Below are positions 8,933 through 17,852 of a stretch of 64,000 bases of DNA, piece by piece (the stretch's first letter is position 1; each line of letters begins with the position of its first letter). Both the position numbers and the translations under genes were made by a program. This DNA comes from JAJNBD01 sp964471475 (lineage in GTDB: Bacteria; Pseudomonadota; Gammaproteobacteria; CAISUE01), in NCBI GenBank assembly GCA_964471475.1, contig CAYYFQ010000002.1, positions 1 to 64,000 of the forward strand. Reading direction: 5' to 3'. The notes beneath the pieces were generated by a model. That model was not told the DNA's origin, did no database searches, and saw only the letters and a list, made by a program, of their open reading frames with translations.

Positions 8933-10189
8933 ATGCAATCAACACTCACTCGATTTGGGTTTTTTATTTTTTTACTGGGCACTTGTTTTTATTTTTATGA
9001 TTTTGTTTTGCAAGTAGCACCTGGAGTGATGGCTCTTTCATTAATGCAGAGCTTTCATATGTCTGCAGCTATATTAGGCTCTTTATCAGGGGTTTATTTT
9101 TATTCCTATACCTTTATGCAAATCCCTGCTGGATTGTTGCTTGATCGCTTTGGTGCTAGAACAGTATTGCCTTGGGTCGTTTTTATTTGTGCAGTAGGCG
9201 CCATCGTTTTTGGTATGGCAGCGCACGTGCCCATGTTAGGTGTAGGGCGATTTTTGATGGGAGCAGGCTCTGCATTTGCTTTTTTGGGCTCTTTATATTT
9301 GGCTACTCGCTGGTTACCGTTGCACGTGTTTGCTTTTTTTGCGGGGGTGACGCAATTAGTGGGTTCATTAGGAGCCATTGGGGGACAAACGCCATTAGCT
9401 TTCATGATTGATAAAATGGGGTGGCGGCTTAGCATGATTATTTTTGGCATCGTAGGGATAGTGTTGGCGGCTGTTTTTCGGTATTTTTTAAAAGAAACGA
9501 GCGAACAAAAAGCATTTGCTCATAGTTATAGCAAAGGCAAAGTATGGGTTAATCTCAAAACAGTGTTGCACCATAAACAAACCTGGGCGATTGGTATTTA
9601 TTCTTTCGCGATTTGGGCGCCTATTGCCAGTTTTGCTGGGCTGTGGGGAGTGCCATTTTTAACGATTAGCTATCATTTAAGTAATTTACACGCGGCAAGT
9701 TTTATTTCAGTTATTTGGCTAGCAGTAGCATTAATGTCGCCTGCGATTGGTTGGTTGTCGGATTGGATAAAACATCGTGTGGCTCCTTTATGGATAGCAG
9801 CACTTTTTGGGCTTTTGGGATCAATAGGTTTAATTTATTGGCCACATAATTCCAGTGGCTGGATTACTATCGAGTTAGCGGCGATTGGAATTGCTGCGAG
9901 TGGTCAATCACTGGCATTTGCGGTGATTCGAGATATTCAGCCTTTGCAGTTAACAGGCGCTGCCAATGGGTTCAATAATATGATGATCGTATTTGGTGGT
10001 GCGATCTTTCAACCGCTCATTGGTTGGTTGATGGATCAACATCATGCAATTAGTTTGACTTCGGTTGCCACTAATTATACTTTTGCTAACTTTCAACATG
10101 CGCTGTGGGTGCTTCCGGCATTATATATTTTGGCCTTTGTAAGCGCACGATTTTTTATCAAGGAAACTTTTTGTAAGATTTCAGGATAG
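8933..10189 (+). CDS. Major facilitator superfamily transporter
   Basis: A 12-helix MFS permease of 418 residues. The loop between helices 2 and 3 reads PAGLLLDRFGARTVLP, a good match to the MFS signature GxxxDRxGRR. The start is set at the ATG at 8933; an in-frame TTG at 8918 would add five residues but has no better ribosome site. The protein resembles the Legionella/Coxiella group of unassigned MFS carriers (FYDFVLQVAPGVM near the N-terminus). Substrate unknown. Confidence 0.9.
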   Translation: MQSTLTRFGFFIFLLGTCFYFYDFVLQVAPGVMALSLMQSFHMSAAILGSLSGVYFYSYTFMQIPAGLLLDRFGARTVLPWVVFICAVGAIVFGMAAHVPMLGVGRFLMGAGSAFAFLGSLYLATRWLPLHVFAFFAGVTQLVGSLGAIGGQTPLAFMIDKMGWRLSMIIFGIVGIVLAAVFRYFLKETSEQKAFAHSYSKGKVWVNLKTVLHHKQTWAIGIYSFAIWAPIASFAGLWGVPFLTISYHLSNLHAASFISVIWLAVALMSPAIGWLSDWIKHRVAPLWIAALFGLLGSIGLIYWPHNSSGWITIELAAIGIAASGQSLAFAVIRDIQPLQLTGAANGFNNMMIVFGGAIFQPLIGWLMDQHHAISLTSVATNYTFANFQHALWVLPALYILAFVSARFFIKETFCKISG

Positions 10190-10365
10190 GGGGCGCTGTT
10201 AAACCTAATCTAGTAAAATCAACTTGCAGTATAAATTAGAACAACATTTTCAATGCAGTAGGCTTTCGTAGTAGATAGCAGTTTTCGAATGTAGGATAAT
10301 AGCTCCTTATTATTTCCATACAATTTTAAAAATAGCTATAACGATAACTGGAGTATATTACGCCC
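10190..10365. other. AT-rich intergenic region, nothing identified
   Basis: No gene or repeat seen here; it presumably holds the promoter of the following orphan gene. Confidence 0.4.
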
Positions 10366-11556
10366 ATGACTTTTCCTATATCCCTTCCCCTTGAGTTAGT
10401 TAGCACGCTGGATAGATTAATACAGTTAAAAAAAAATTTACAAGATTTCTGTTTGCAAGAAGTCAGTGATTTTGCTCAAACAGAGTCTACAGAGCATATT
10501 GAAAAGTACAAGCGTTATTCGGAACAGTTACAAAATTTAAAAAATCTCTGTGAGACTTTTCAGAGCTTTCTTTTGAATCCTGTTCCCGATGTTCAGGGCG
10601 ACGCTAAGAATATTTTTGCAAAAGATAAAACTTTTCAAAACGTAACAGCGAAGCTTACACAACTTGTTGATACGCAATCTTCTCTGGTTGGAGAATCTTC
10701 TCAACAAGTCACTGTTAAAGACGCTTCTAACCAACTGGCAAGTGCACTGGGCGCTACTTATATACCGTTAGCTCGTGATTTGGGAGGGACCGGCAGCTTC
10801 TTGCATTTTCATGCTGCTGTTTATCGATACTATCCTCTATTATTTCAGAAAATTCTAGATGAGGGAGCTGAACTCTTCCCTTCTCAAGCCGTTGAACCTG
10901 CGATACCAACCATTTCGAGCGCCACCGGAATGCCTTTAGAATTTTGGGAAGATGACGATTATATATTTGGGAAGATGGTATTGGAAGGAGCGGGAATGGA
11001 GGAAGGAGCATCCGCTAGTGACGGCAGTACTAGCGCAGGTTTAACGAACTCTGCGGGTTCTTTAGATTCTGTGTGTGCGAGAGATCCACAGCATGCGCCT
11101 CTTGTAGGAGGTGTTCCCCCTGTCGGTGGGGCATCAACCCCAGATTTAAACACGTCTACGGATTCTCTTGGGCTTCCAGCACAATCAACTAAAGCCGGAG
11201 AGAAAAGTGGTGTGGAGTTGTCTGAACCAACGAGCGCCCCCGATGTCCCCCAGGCATCAGAAGCCGTCACTTCTTGCCCTACAGAATCGTCGCTATTTTC
11301 GCCTTCTAATGGCGCTAAGGGGAGCCTTCCACCGGCGTCTGCTGCACGATCTAGAGGTGGATCGCTAGCGACACTACCAGTAAGCACTTCTGGGAGTGGT
11401 GTGCGTAAGCCATCGTATCCGGGGGTTCTATTAAATGACGGCGGAAGTGGCGCTGGAGGAAGCACACCCTCTCATCGTACGACGCCAGCACGTGTTTCTA
11501 CGCCTCGTGAGGTGGTGAGAGGATTTACGCCGGTCTTAGGGCTCCCGGCTCTCTAG
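10366..11556 (+). CDS. Orphan protein with helical head and Ser/Gly/Pro-rich tail
   Basis: An unrecognised 396-residue protein. Residues 1-110 are strongly helical with Leu/Lys/Gln heptads, possibly a coiled coil. The middle (115-190) is mixed. From about 205 onward the chain is low-complexity, rich in Ser, Gly, Thr, Pro and Ala, and appears disordered. The tail region is visibly richer in GC than the head, which suggests a different history. There is no signal peptide or membrane helix. GGAG lies about 12 bases before the ATG. It stands alone, with a family 2/MITE cluster right after it. Candidate secreted effector; function unknown. Confidence 0.65.
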   Translation: MTFPISLPLELVSTLDRLIQLKKNLQDFCLQEVSDFAQTESTEHIEKYKRYSEQLQNLKNLCETFQSFLLNPVPDVQGDAKNIFAKDKTFQNVTAKLTQLVDTQSSLVGESSQQVTVKDASNQLASALGATYIPLARDLGGTGSFLHFHAAVYRYYPLLFQKILDEGAELFPSQAVEPAIPTISSATGMPLEFWEDDDYIFGKMVLEGAGMEEGASASDGSTSAGLTNSAGSLDSVCARDPQHAPLVGGVPPVGGASTPDLNTSTDSLGLPAQSTKAGEKSGVELSEPTSAPDVPQASEAVTSCPTESSLFSPSNGAKGSLPPASAARSRGGSLATLPVSTSGSGVRKPSYPGVLLNDGGSGAGGSTPSHRTTPARVSTPREVVRGFTPVLGLPAL

Positions 11557-11576
11557 CTAAACTCACTTAGCGCATT

Positions 11577-11783
11577 CTACAGTCTTTCAGATATAGCCTT
11601 TAACATTTAGCTTCATACGGTGTTGCAAGTTCATTCGCCTTCGGTCATGTACGTCTATGTACACTCCCTCGACTCATTCACTTGCGCCTTGTCTGAAACT
11701 AAATCTTAAAGGCTATAAGTATTCGCAAGTTATCTTAAGCTTGTGACACATTGTCAACACGCCCTAATTATTTGAAAGATTGT
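11577..11783. repeat. Family 2 palindromic repeat interrupted by a MITE
   Basis: The left end CTACAGTCTTTCAGATA is followed by the 126-bp MITE. The family 2 sequence then resumes (AGTATTCGCAAGTTATC, then AAGCTTGTGACACA) and ends in TAATTATTTGAAAGATTGTA. Without the MITE, the left part matches the repeat at 165-214 base for base except for one position. The right end overlaps prmC and gives its stop codon. Confidence 0.75.
11592..11717. mobile_element. MITE copy 1 (family 1, 126 bp, TA-flanked)
   Basis: It begins TATAGCCTTTAACATTTAG and ends CTAAATCTTAAAGGCTATA, a 19-bp terminal inverted repeat with one mismatch. The interior continues as an imperfect palindrome. Comparison with the uninterrupted family 2 repeat at 165-214 shows that a single TA became a TA on each side, as for Tc1/mariner or IS630-type insertions. 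No coding capacity. Confidence 0.88.
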
Positions 11784-12627
11784 AAAACACACTCACGCGT
11801 GGATTGCCTGCTAAATCTTTATAGCAGTTAATCCACTTAAATCCTTTTTCTTCAAAAATATTTTTAATATCCTTTTCTTGTGTGGCGCCATGTTCTAAAT
11901 AAATTCGTCCTTCTGAATGCAAAAAGTTTTTAGCGTTTGCAGCAATGATATGATAAGCAGCAAGCCCATTAGCTTCGGCTATTAAACTGAGGCGTGGTTC
12001 GTGGGTGATTTCAGTATCAACTAAATGGGAATCATCAGGAGCTAAATAAGGGGGGTTGCTCACAATGATATCGTATTGATGAAATGGAGTGAGTGTTTCG
12101 AACCAATCGCTGTGTACAAAGGAAATGGGGTGAAAATGATAAGTTAATGCCAGTTGGTTAGCATTTTTTTTAGCTAAACCAAGTGCATTAGGGTTGATAT
12201 CGAGAGCAGTAATTTCCCAAGTCGGGTTTTCAATCGCAAGCGCAATGGCAATCGCACCAGAACCGGTTCCTAAATCTAATACGGCGAGGTCCTGAACTAA
12301 TCTATAATCTTCAAGAACTTTTTCAATTAAGATTTCAGTTTCTTCACGTGGTACTAAAACATCTGGTGTAATGGCGAGCTCAAAAGTCCAAAAAGATTTT
12401 TTACCAAGTAAATAAGCCATGGGAATTTGCTGGGAGCGTTGTTGCAATAGCTGATAGAAATGTGTGAGTTGTTCGCCGGTTAAAAATTGGTCGCGGTAGG
12501 CTAAAATAAAACCGCGAGTTTTATTTAAAATAAAGGCAAGTAATAATTGCGCATCTAAATCAGGAGTGGCAGATTTATTTAATAGATTTCGCGCTTCTTT
12601 GAGTGCTTCTCCAATAGTTAAGCTCAT
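11764..12627 (-). CDS. prmC: Release factor glutamine methyltransferase PrmC
   Basis: PrmC methylates the Gln of the GGQ motif in release factors 1 and 2 using S-adenosylmethionine. The SAM site VLDLGTGSGAIAIAL and the catalytic NPPY (in IVSNPPYLAPDD) are clear, and the N-terminal helical domain that binds the release factor is present. At 287 residues it is normal in size. The last residues and stop codon (FYNLSNN) are encoded by a family 2 repeat end. It overlaps ribH as ATGA and lies in one operon with prfA, its substrate. Confidence 0.96.
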   Translation of the reverse strand: MSLTIGEALKEARNLLNKSATPDLDAQLLLAFILNKTRGFILAYRDQFLTGEQLTHFYQLLQQRSQQIPMAYLLGKKSFWTFELAITPDVLVPREETEILIEKVLEDYRLVQDLAVLDLGTGSGAIAIALAIENPTWEITALDINPNALGLAKKNANQLALTYHFHPISFVHSDWFETLTPFHQYDIIVSNPPYLAPDDSHLVDTEITHEPRLSLIAEANGLAAYHIIAANAKNFLHSEGRIYLEHGATQEKDIKNIFEEKGFKWINCYKDLAGNPRVSVFYNLSNN

Positions 12628-13085
12628 TCCATTTGATTGAAAGTAGAGAGCAGTTCTAATAAGGCAATTGCTACATCGTGGCCTTTATTACAGTCGTTGT
12701 TTGAGCGCGCCAACGCTTGGTCTTCATTGTGAGTGGTCAGTACACCAAATAAGACAGGCACATTATGTTTTAGCGAAACTTTTAAACAACCATGAGTTAC
12801 AAATTCATTAACATAAATATGGTGATCGCTTTCTCCTTGAATGACAGCGCCCAGAGCGATAATGCCTGCATATTTTTCTGTCATTGCTAAGCGTTTGGCA
12901 GCAAGTGGAATTTCTACAGCACCTGGTACCCATACAATGGTTAATTGTTTATCCGTCACTCCATGAGCTTGTAGTGCTTGTACAGAGCCTGCGCATAATT
13001 TTTCTGTTACTTCTTCATTAAATTTGCTGACGACAATGGCAATTTGAGCTTGCGTTTGTAGCTCTTTAGGTTTAAGAATTTTCAT
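12624..13085 (-). CDS. ribH: 6,7-dimethyl-8-ribityllumazine synthase
   Basis: RibH condenses 3,4-dihydroxy-2-butanone 4-phosphate with the ribityl-aminopyrimidine to give lumazine, the penultimate step to riboflavin. IVVSKFNEEVTEKL near the N-terminus, WVPGAVEIPLAAKRL and the active-site region GAVIQGESDHHIYV are all conserved; HH in this motif contains the catalytic His. Length is 153. It overlaps ribE upstream and prmC downstream, both by ATGA, so the three are translationally coupled. The usual nusB neighbour is at 19.9 kb instead. Confidence 0.97.
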   Translation of the reverse strand: MKILKPKELQTQAQIAIVVSKFNEEVTEKLCAGSVQALQAHGVTDKQLTIVWVPGAVEIPLAAKRLAMTEKYAGIIALGAVIQGESDHHIYVNEFVTHGCLKVSLKHNVPVLFGVLTTHNEDQALARSNNDCNKGHDVAIALLELLSTFNQME

Positions 13086-13702
13086 GAAAGCTCCTTATGA
13101 TGGTGAAGATATTCTCTGCATTGTTTTACAATGAGTTTACTCATCCAATCTAATTCTACATTTACTAAATCTTGAAGTTTTAAATGCGATAAATTGGTAA
13201 GCGCTAAAGTTTCTGGAATGAGCATGACTTCAAAAGAAGCATTTTTTTGATCCACCGTATTGACGGTTAAGCTCACGCCATTAACAGTAATGCTGCCTTT
13301 GGGGATAAGATAGTTTAAGCTTTCTCGATGCATCGATACATCGAAAGCCATGCGGCAAAAATCTTGCTTGCGATCAATGAAGCTGACTTGTGCGGTATGA
13401 TCAATGTGGCCCGTGAGCCAATGTCCACCTAAGCGATCACCTAACTTAAGTGCTTTTTCTAAATTTACTTTTTGTGTGAGATGAAAATTTTTTAACGTCG
13501 TGATGGCGAGCGTTTCAGGTGAGATGTCACACCAAAAACGGTGATTTTCAAATTCCACAACTGTTAAACAGCAGCCGTCCACAGCGATACTTTCCCCCCG
13601 TTCAAAATGATCAAAATTCGTTTCAATTTCAAAACGGGCGCCGTGAGCTAAAGGTTTAATCGTTTTAAGAGTGCCTTGATGAGAAATAATGCCGGTAAAC
13701 AT
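13082..13702 (-). CDS. ribE: Riboflavin synthase, alpha subunit
   Basis: This enzyme dismutates two lumazine molecules into riboflavin. Two homologous lumazine-binding barrels are visible: MFTGIISHQG with VDGCCLTVV in the first, and GHWLTGHIDHTAQV with VNGVSLTVN in the second. Length (206) is typical. It is 7 bp after prfA and overlaps ribH. ribD and ribBA are not in this window, so the pathway genes are split. Confidence 0.96.
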   Translation of the reverse strand: MFTGIISHQGTLKTIKPLAHGARFEIETNFDHFERGESIAVDGCCLTVVEFENHRFWCDISPETLAITTLKNFHLTQKVNLEKALKLGDRLGGHWLTGHIDHTAQVSFIDRKQDFCRMAFDVSMHRESLNYLIPKGSITVNGVSLTVNTVDQKNASFEVMLIPETLALTNLSHLKLQDLVNVELDWMSKLIVKQCREYLHHHKELS

Positions 13703-13709
13703 ACTCTAC

Positions 13710-14792
13710 TTATCCTATCTCTGCTAATAAATCGGCTTGGTATTCGCGAATGAGAGGGCCAATTACTTCATCTAAACCCCCTTCCATAATTTGATCTAAT
13801 TTGTACAAAGTTAAATTAATGCGGTGATCGGTTAAGCGACTTTGTGGGAAATTATAGGTACGAATGCGTTCAGAGCGATCCCCCGTCCCAACTAAATTAC
13901 GCCGATGCTCAGCTTGCTGTTTTTGTTGCTTGGAGCGTTCAGCATCTAATAATCGAGCACTCAATAGCGACATGGCACGTGCGCGATTTTTATGTTGTGA
14001 ACGCTCATCTTGGCATTCCACGACGAGGCCTGTGGGAATATGAGTGATACGAATGGCGGAATCGGTTTTATTGACATGTTGCCCCCCTGCGCCTGAAGCC
14101 CGATAAGTATCAACTTTTAAATCAGCTGGGTTAATATGAATTGATTCTACTTCATCAATTTCAGGCAAAATAGCCACGGTACAAGTGGACGTATGGACGC
14201 GACCTTGCGCTTCAGTTTCAGGCACGCGTTGTACGCGATGAGCACCAGATTCAAATTTTAAATGAGAATAAGCACCATGGCCGATAATACGTGCAATGAT
14301 GATGCGATACCCACCATGTTCGCCTTCGTTAGAGTGGATAATTTCCACTTGCCAGCCTTTTAAATCGGCATATTTATGATACATACGGAAAAGATCGCCA
14401 GCAAAAATAGCAGATTCATCGCCGCCTGCGGCGGCACGGATTTCTAAAAAAACATTGTTTTCATCGTGTGGATCTTTAGGGAGCAGTAAAATTTGTAGTT
14501 CTTTTTCAATTTGCTCAAGTTGATCACGTAGGGCATAAAATTCTTCTTCTGCCATGGCTTTTAATTCGGGATCGCTTTCAGCAGCAAGCATTTGCTCCGC
14601 TTGATTTGATTCTTTAAGGCATTGCTGATAGGTTCTCTGTGCTAAAGCCAGTGGTTCTAGTTGAGCATATTCTTTAGATAGTTCACGAAAGCGGTTGCTG
14701 TCATTCATGATATCTGGTTGACTGAGTAAATGTCCGAGTTCTTCGTGGCGTTCACTTAAGTGCTCAAGTTTTTTAAGGAGTGATGGTTTCAT
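13710..14792 (-). CDS. prfA: Peptide chain release factor 1
   Basis: RF1 reads UAA and UAG stop codons and triggers peptide release. The catalytic GGQ lies in YRASGAGGQHVNKTDSA. The stop-codon recognition tripeptide is PET, within RVQRVPETEAQGRVHTS, which fits the PxT pattern of RF1 and not the SPF of RF2. Length is 360. It is 3 bp after mrcA and is followed by ribE, ribH and prmC, its modifying enzyme. hemA, the classic upstream neighbour, is replaced here by mrcA. Confidence 0.97.
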   Translation of the reverse strand: MKPSLLKKLEHLSERHEELGHLLSQPDIMNDSNRFRELSKEYAQLEPLALAQRTYQQCLKESNQAEQMLAAESDPELKAMAEEEFYALRDQLEQIEKELQILLLPKDPHDENNVFLEIRAAAGGDESAIFAGDLFRMYHKYADLKGWQVEIIHSNEGEHGGYRIIIARIIGHGAYSHLKFESGAHRVQRVPETEAQGRVHTSTCTVAILPEIDEVESIHINPADLKVDTYRASGAGGQHVNKTDSAIRITHIPTGLVVECQDERSQHKNRARAMSLLSARLLDAERSKQQKQQAEHRRNLVGTGDRSERIRTYNFPQSRLTDHRINLTLYKLDQIMEGGLDEVIGPLIREYQADLLAEIG

Positions 14793-14795
14793 ATA

Positions 14796-17441
14796 CTAAA
14801 ATAAATGCTTTTCGTCATCGCCATCGTCTTTGGTATTGAGCGAATCGCTAGCTTGCACAGTAGTGGTTGCAGGCGACGTAGGCGGTGCTGTCTTAGCTGT
14901 TTTATCGTTGGTTGCTGCTGGAGTAGCTTTATTATTCTCCTCAGCGGCTGCATTGCTGGAAGGATTTGTGTTGTTTGATTCTTCGGTAGTTGTTGCATCT
15001 TCATCACTACCATCTTCTTCATTAATAGTTTCATTATTTTTGCTATTGGCTTGTGATTTGATGGCGGCTTCTGCATTGGAAGGTAAATGATTTTCATCAA
15101 AATATTCAGGGACACCTACATTGGCAGATCCGGTTAAGACACCTGTTGAAGGATTAATATTTAAAGCAATAATGCCAGGAGGGACTGCCATCGTGTGTTC
15201 TGGCTTCCCTCCTAAGGCTTGGCCCATATATTGCATCCAAATGGGCAATGCGACTTTGGCACCATATTCATTTAAGGATTGAATTTTATCAAAGCCAATC
15301 CATACGGTAGTTTCTAAGTCGCTATTGAAACCAGAGAACCAAGCATCCACATAATCATTCGTAGTACCGGTTTTACCTGCAAGATCGTTACGGTTTAAAG
15401 CGCGTAACGCAGCTCCTGTTCCTGTACGCGCGACTTCCTGCATGCCTTGAGTGACTAAAAAGGCTACTTGTGGGCTGATGACGCGAGGCGCAAGATTGGC
15501 TGGGAGCTGCTGAGCAGTATTGGTAAGTGCTGGTTGAGTGGTAGGTAAATTTGTGGCATCCGTAGAAACGCCCGGAGCTGCAGTTTCAGCGCCTGGACTC
15601 ACAGGAACGTTCTCAAGGGCGCAAGTGGTGCAAACTGTTTTTGGGTTGGCTTGATAAATAACATTGCCTTTTCGATCTTCTACTCGTTCAATGAGGTAAG
15701 GCGAAATTCGATATCCACCATTGGCGAATACGCAATAAGCCGTTGCCATTTCTAAAGGCGTTAATTCGGGGGTTCCTAAAGCGATTGTCATATTATGTGG
15801 CACTTTATCGACGTTAAAACCAAAATTAGCAAGATAACTTAAAAAATATTTTAGCCCCATGGCTTGTAGTAAACGGATGCTCACAGTATTGCGCGAATGC
15901 GCTAAAGCGCGACGCAAGGGCAGCGGACCCCAATATTTACCATCATCATTCCCGGGTGACCATGTGCTATGCGACCAAGAATTATAAAAAGAAATGGGTG
16001 AGTCGTTAAAAATACTGGCTAATGTGTAGCCCTTGTTAAAGGCGGCGGCATAGACAAAGGGTTTAAAGCTTGAGCCTGGTTGTCTCGTCGCTTGCGTAAC
16101 GCGATTAAAATTGCTGTCATAAAAAGAAAAACCACCGACCAAAGCACGGATGGCACCATTGTTAGGATCTAAGGATACGAGAGCTGCTTGAATTTTTGGT
16201 AATTGAGAGAGTGCCCAATGAGTGTCTTGACGCTCGATACGAATGACGTCTCCCACTTTAAAAACATCGCTAATCGTTTTTTTATTGGGAATTGCCCAGG
16301 CTAAAGTAGGAGGATCTAAAGTAATCAATTGACCATTAGTGTCTAACACAGTGATGGCTTTATCTCCGACATTCGTGATCGCCACGGGGATGAGCCCATT
16401 GAGGCTATCAATTCCTGCTAACGTGTCTTCCCAATTTTGACGTACTTCTTCTTTATAGGCACCTAAATTTTGTTCAGCCCCTCGAAAGCCATGACGTCTG
16501 TCATAGGCGAGAACGCCTTGACGCACTGCTTGGTTAGCATATTGTTGGTCACTATCATCAATGGTGGTATACACTTTGTAACCTTGGGTATAAGCGGCCG
16601 TTCCATAACTTGATTCCATGAGGGTACGCACCATTTCAGCCACGTAAGGGGCGCTTGTAGTGACTTCTGGCGGATGATAATTAGCATCGAGAGGTGTATC
16701 AAGGGCAGCTTGATAAGTTTTTTTATCGATATATCCTAGTAACATCATTCTTTCTAACACATGATTGCGCCGTGCTTTAGCTGCGATAGGATCTGCAATT
16801 GGGTTGATAGCAGAGGGTGCTTTGGGTAAGCCTGCAATAAGTGCTAATTCAGGAAGAGATAATTCATTTAAAGGCTTCCCAAAATAAACACGTGCAGCTG
16901 CTTCAACACCATAGGCACGTTTGCCTAAATAAATAGCGTTTAAATACAGCTCCATGATTTTTGGTTTGGATAACTGGCGGTCAATTTTGAGTGCTAATAA
17001 AATTTCATTGAATTTGCGCCCAAAAGTTTTTTCACGGCTTAAATAAAAGTTACGCGCTACTTGCATGGTGACGGTACTGCCCCCTTGGCTTTTAGTGCCA
17101 GTAGTAGCAAGCTCCCAAGCGGCACGCGTGAGGCCTGGCAAATCAATTCCATGGTGTTCAAAGAAGCGTTGATCTTCCGTGGCGACAACGGCATCAATTA
17201 AGAGAGGAGGAATGCGATCATAAGAAAGTGGCATACGCTGTGTTTGGCCAAATTCTGCCAATAAACTGCCTTCTTCCGTATAAATTTTTAAGGGGACTTG
17301 TAGTTCGGCATCGCGCAAGGCGCTGACATCAGGCAAATAAGCTTCCATGTATAAATAGCCAATGCCCAATAGAATTAAAATCGTGATGAGCGTACTTAAA
17401 ATGACGAAGATCCAGCGCGAGAAAGTTTTTTTAAATGACAT
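14796..17441 (-). CDS. mrcA: Penicillin-binding protein 1A, bifunctional transglycosylase/transpeptidase
   Basis: PBP1A polymerises and cross-links peptidoglycan at the outer face of the inner membrane. A single membrane anchor (about 11-31) precedes the GT51 domain with TEDQRFFEHHGID (catalytic Glu89). The transpeptidase domain has SSFK (Ser457, Lys460), SRN and KTGTT. An OB-like insert lies between the two domains. The C-terminal about 100 residues are a disordered Thr/Ser/Ala/Asn-rich tail. The size (881) is slightly above E. coli PBP1A (850). It heads the mrcA-prfA-ribE-ribH-prmC series. Confidence 0.95.
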   Translation of the reverse strand: MSFKKTFSRWIFVILSTLITILILLGIGYLYMEAYLPDVSALRDAELQVPLKIYTEEGSLLAEFGQTQRMPLSYDRIPPLLIDAVVATEDQRFFEHHGIDLPGLTRAAWELATTGTKSQGGSTVTMQVARNFYLSREKTFGRKFNEILLALKIDRQLSKPKIMELYLNAIYLGKRAYGVEAAARVYFGKPLNELSLPELALIAGLPKAPSAINPIADPIAAKARRNHVLERMMLLGYIDKKTYQAALDTPLDANYHPPEVTTSAPYVAEMVRTLMESSYGTAAYTQGYKVYTTIDDSDQQYANQAVRQGVLAYDRRHGFRGAEQNLGAYKEEVRQNWEDTLAGIDSLNGLIPVAITNVGDKAITVLDTNGQLITLDPPTLAWAIPNKKTISDVFKVGDVIRIERQDTHWALSQLPKIQAALVSLDPNNGAIRALVGGFSFYDSNFNRVTQATRQPGSSFKPFVYAAAFNKGYTLASIFNDSPISFYNSWSHSTWSPGNDDGKYWGPLPLRRALAHSRNTVSIRLLQAMGLKYFLSYLANFGFNVDKVPHNMTIALGTPELTPLEMATAYCVFANGGYRISPYLIERVEDRKGNVIYQANPKTVCTTCALENVPVSPGAETAAPGVSTDATNLPTTQPALTNTAQQLPANLAPRVISPQVAFLVTQGMQEVARTGTGAALRALNRNDLAGKTGTTNDYVDAWFSGFNSDLETTVWIGFDKIQSLNEYGAKVALPIWMQYMGQALGGKPEHTMAVPPGIIALNINPSTGVLTGSANVGVPEYFDENHLPSNAEAAIKSQANSKNNETINEEDGSDEDATTTEESNNTNPSSNAAAEENNKATPAATNDKTAKTAPPTSPATTTVQASDSLNTKDDGDDEKHLF

Positions 17442-17852
17442 AGTTTTTGCAATCTTTAAAGGATGCTCTGCATAAAAACTGCAGAGTATAGCATAAGTTG
17501 CGTGGATACTAGTGAGGGCTTCGTTTGAGCAAACGAGCTACAGTTTTTCAGATAATTATCCGCAAAACGTGACCATAGCTTGTGACCCCAGGTAAAGCCT
17601 CGCGGGACGCTACAAGTACATTCTGTAGGCTTTACTTCAGCATCCCTGCTTCAGAAACCCGCTTGCCTTTACTTGGCATCACAAGCTTAGAGTAAGTTGC
17701 GAATAATTATCTGAAAAAGTCTATTTCAAGTTATCTAAGCTTGTCCTTCGTACACAAAACTCATCGTCATTCCCGCTACCATAGTAAAAGATTTATTCTG
17801 GATTTAAGTCATAAAGAAGTGATATAGTTATATTTTTTTTCTATTCTTTTTT
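17442..17852. other. 411-bp spacer between divergent mrcA and udk, holding a repeat
   Basis: The middle is a full family 2 element (17538-17722). Just after it, TTATCTAAGCTTGT (17729-17742) resembles an inner segment of the same family. The rest is AT-rich and should contain the promoters of mrcA and udk. No gene seen. Confidence 0.5.
17538..17722. repeat. Family 2 palindromic repeat, full length
   Basis: About 185 bp. The outer ends are CTACAGTTTTTCAGATAATTA and its near complement. An inner inverted repeat (GTGACCCCAGGTAAAG against CTTTACTTGGCATCAC) surrounds a GC-rich centre with CGCGGGACGCTACAAGTACA. It is homologous, in the opposite orientation, to 33781-33966. No coding capacity. Confidence 0.85.

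Noticed and set aside
10959..11465. 168-codon frame antisense to the Ser/Gly-rich orphan tail
   Set aside because: Low-complexity GC-rich coding DNA gives long antisense frames by chance.
14789..15115. 108-codon frame overlapping the mrcA tail
   Set aside because: Shifted-frame shadow of the low-complexity C-terminus of PBP1A.
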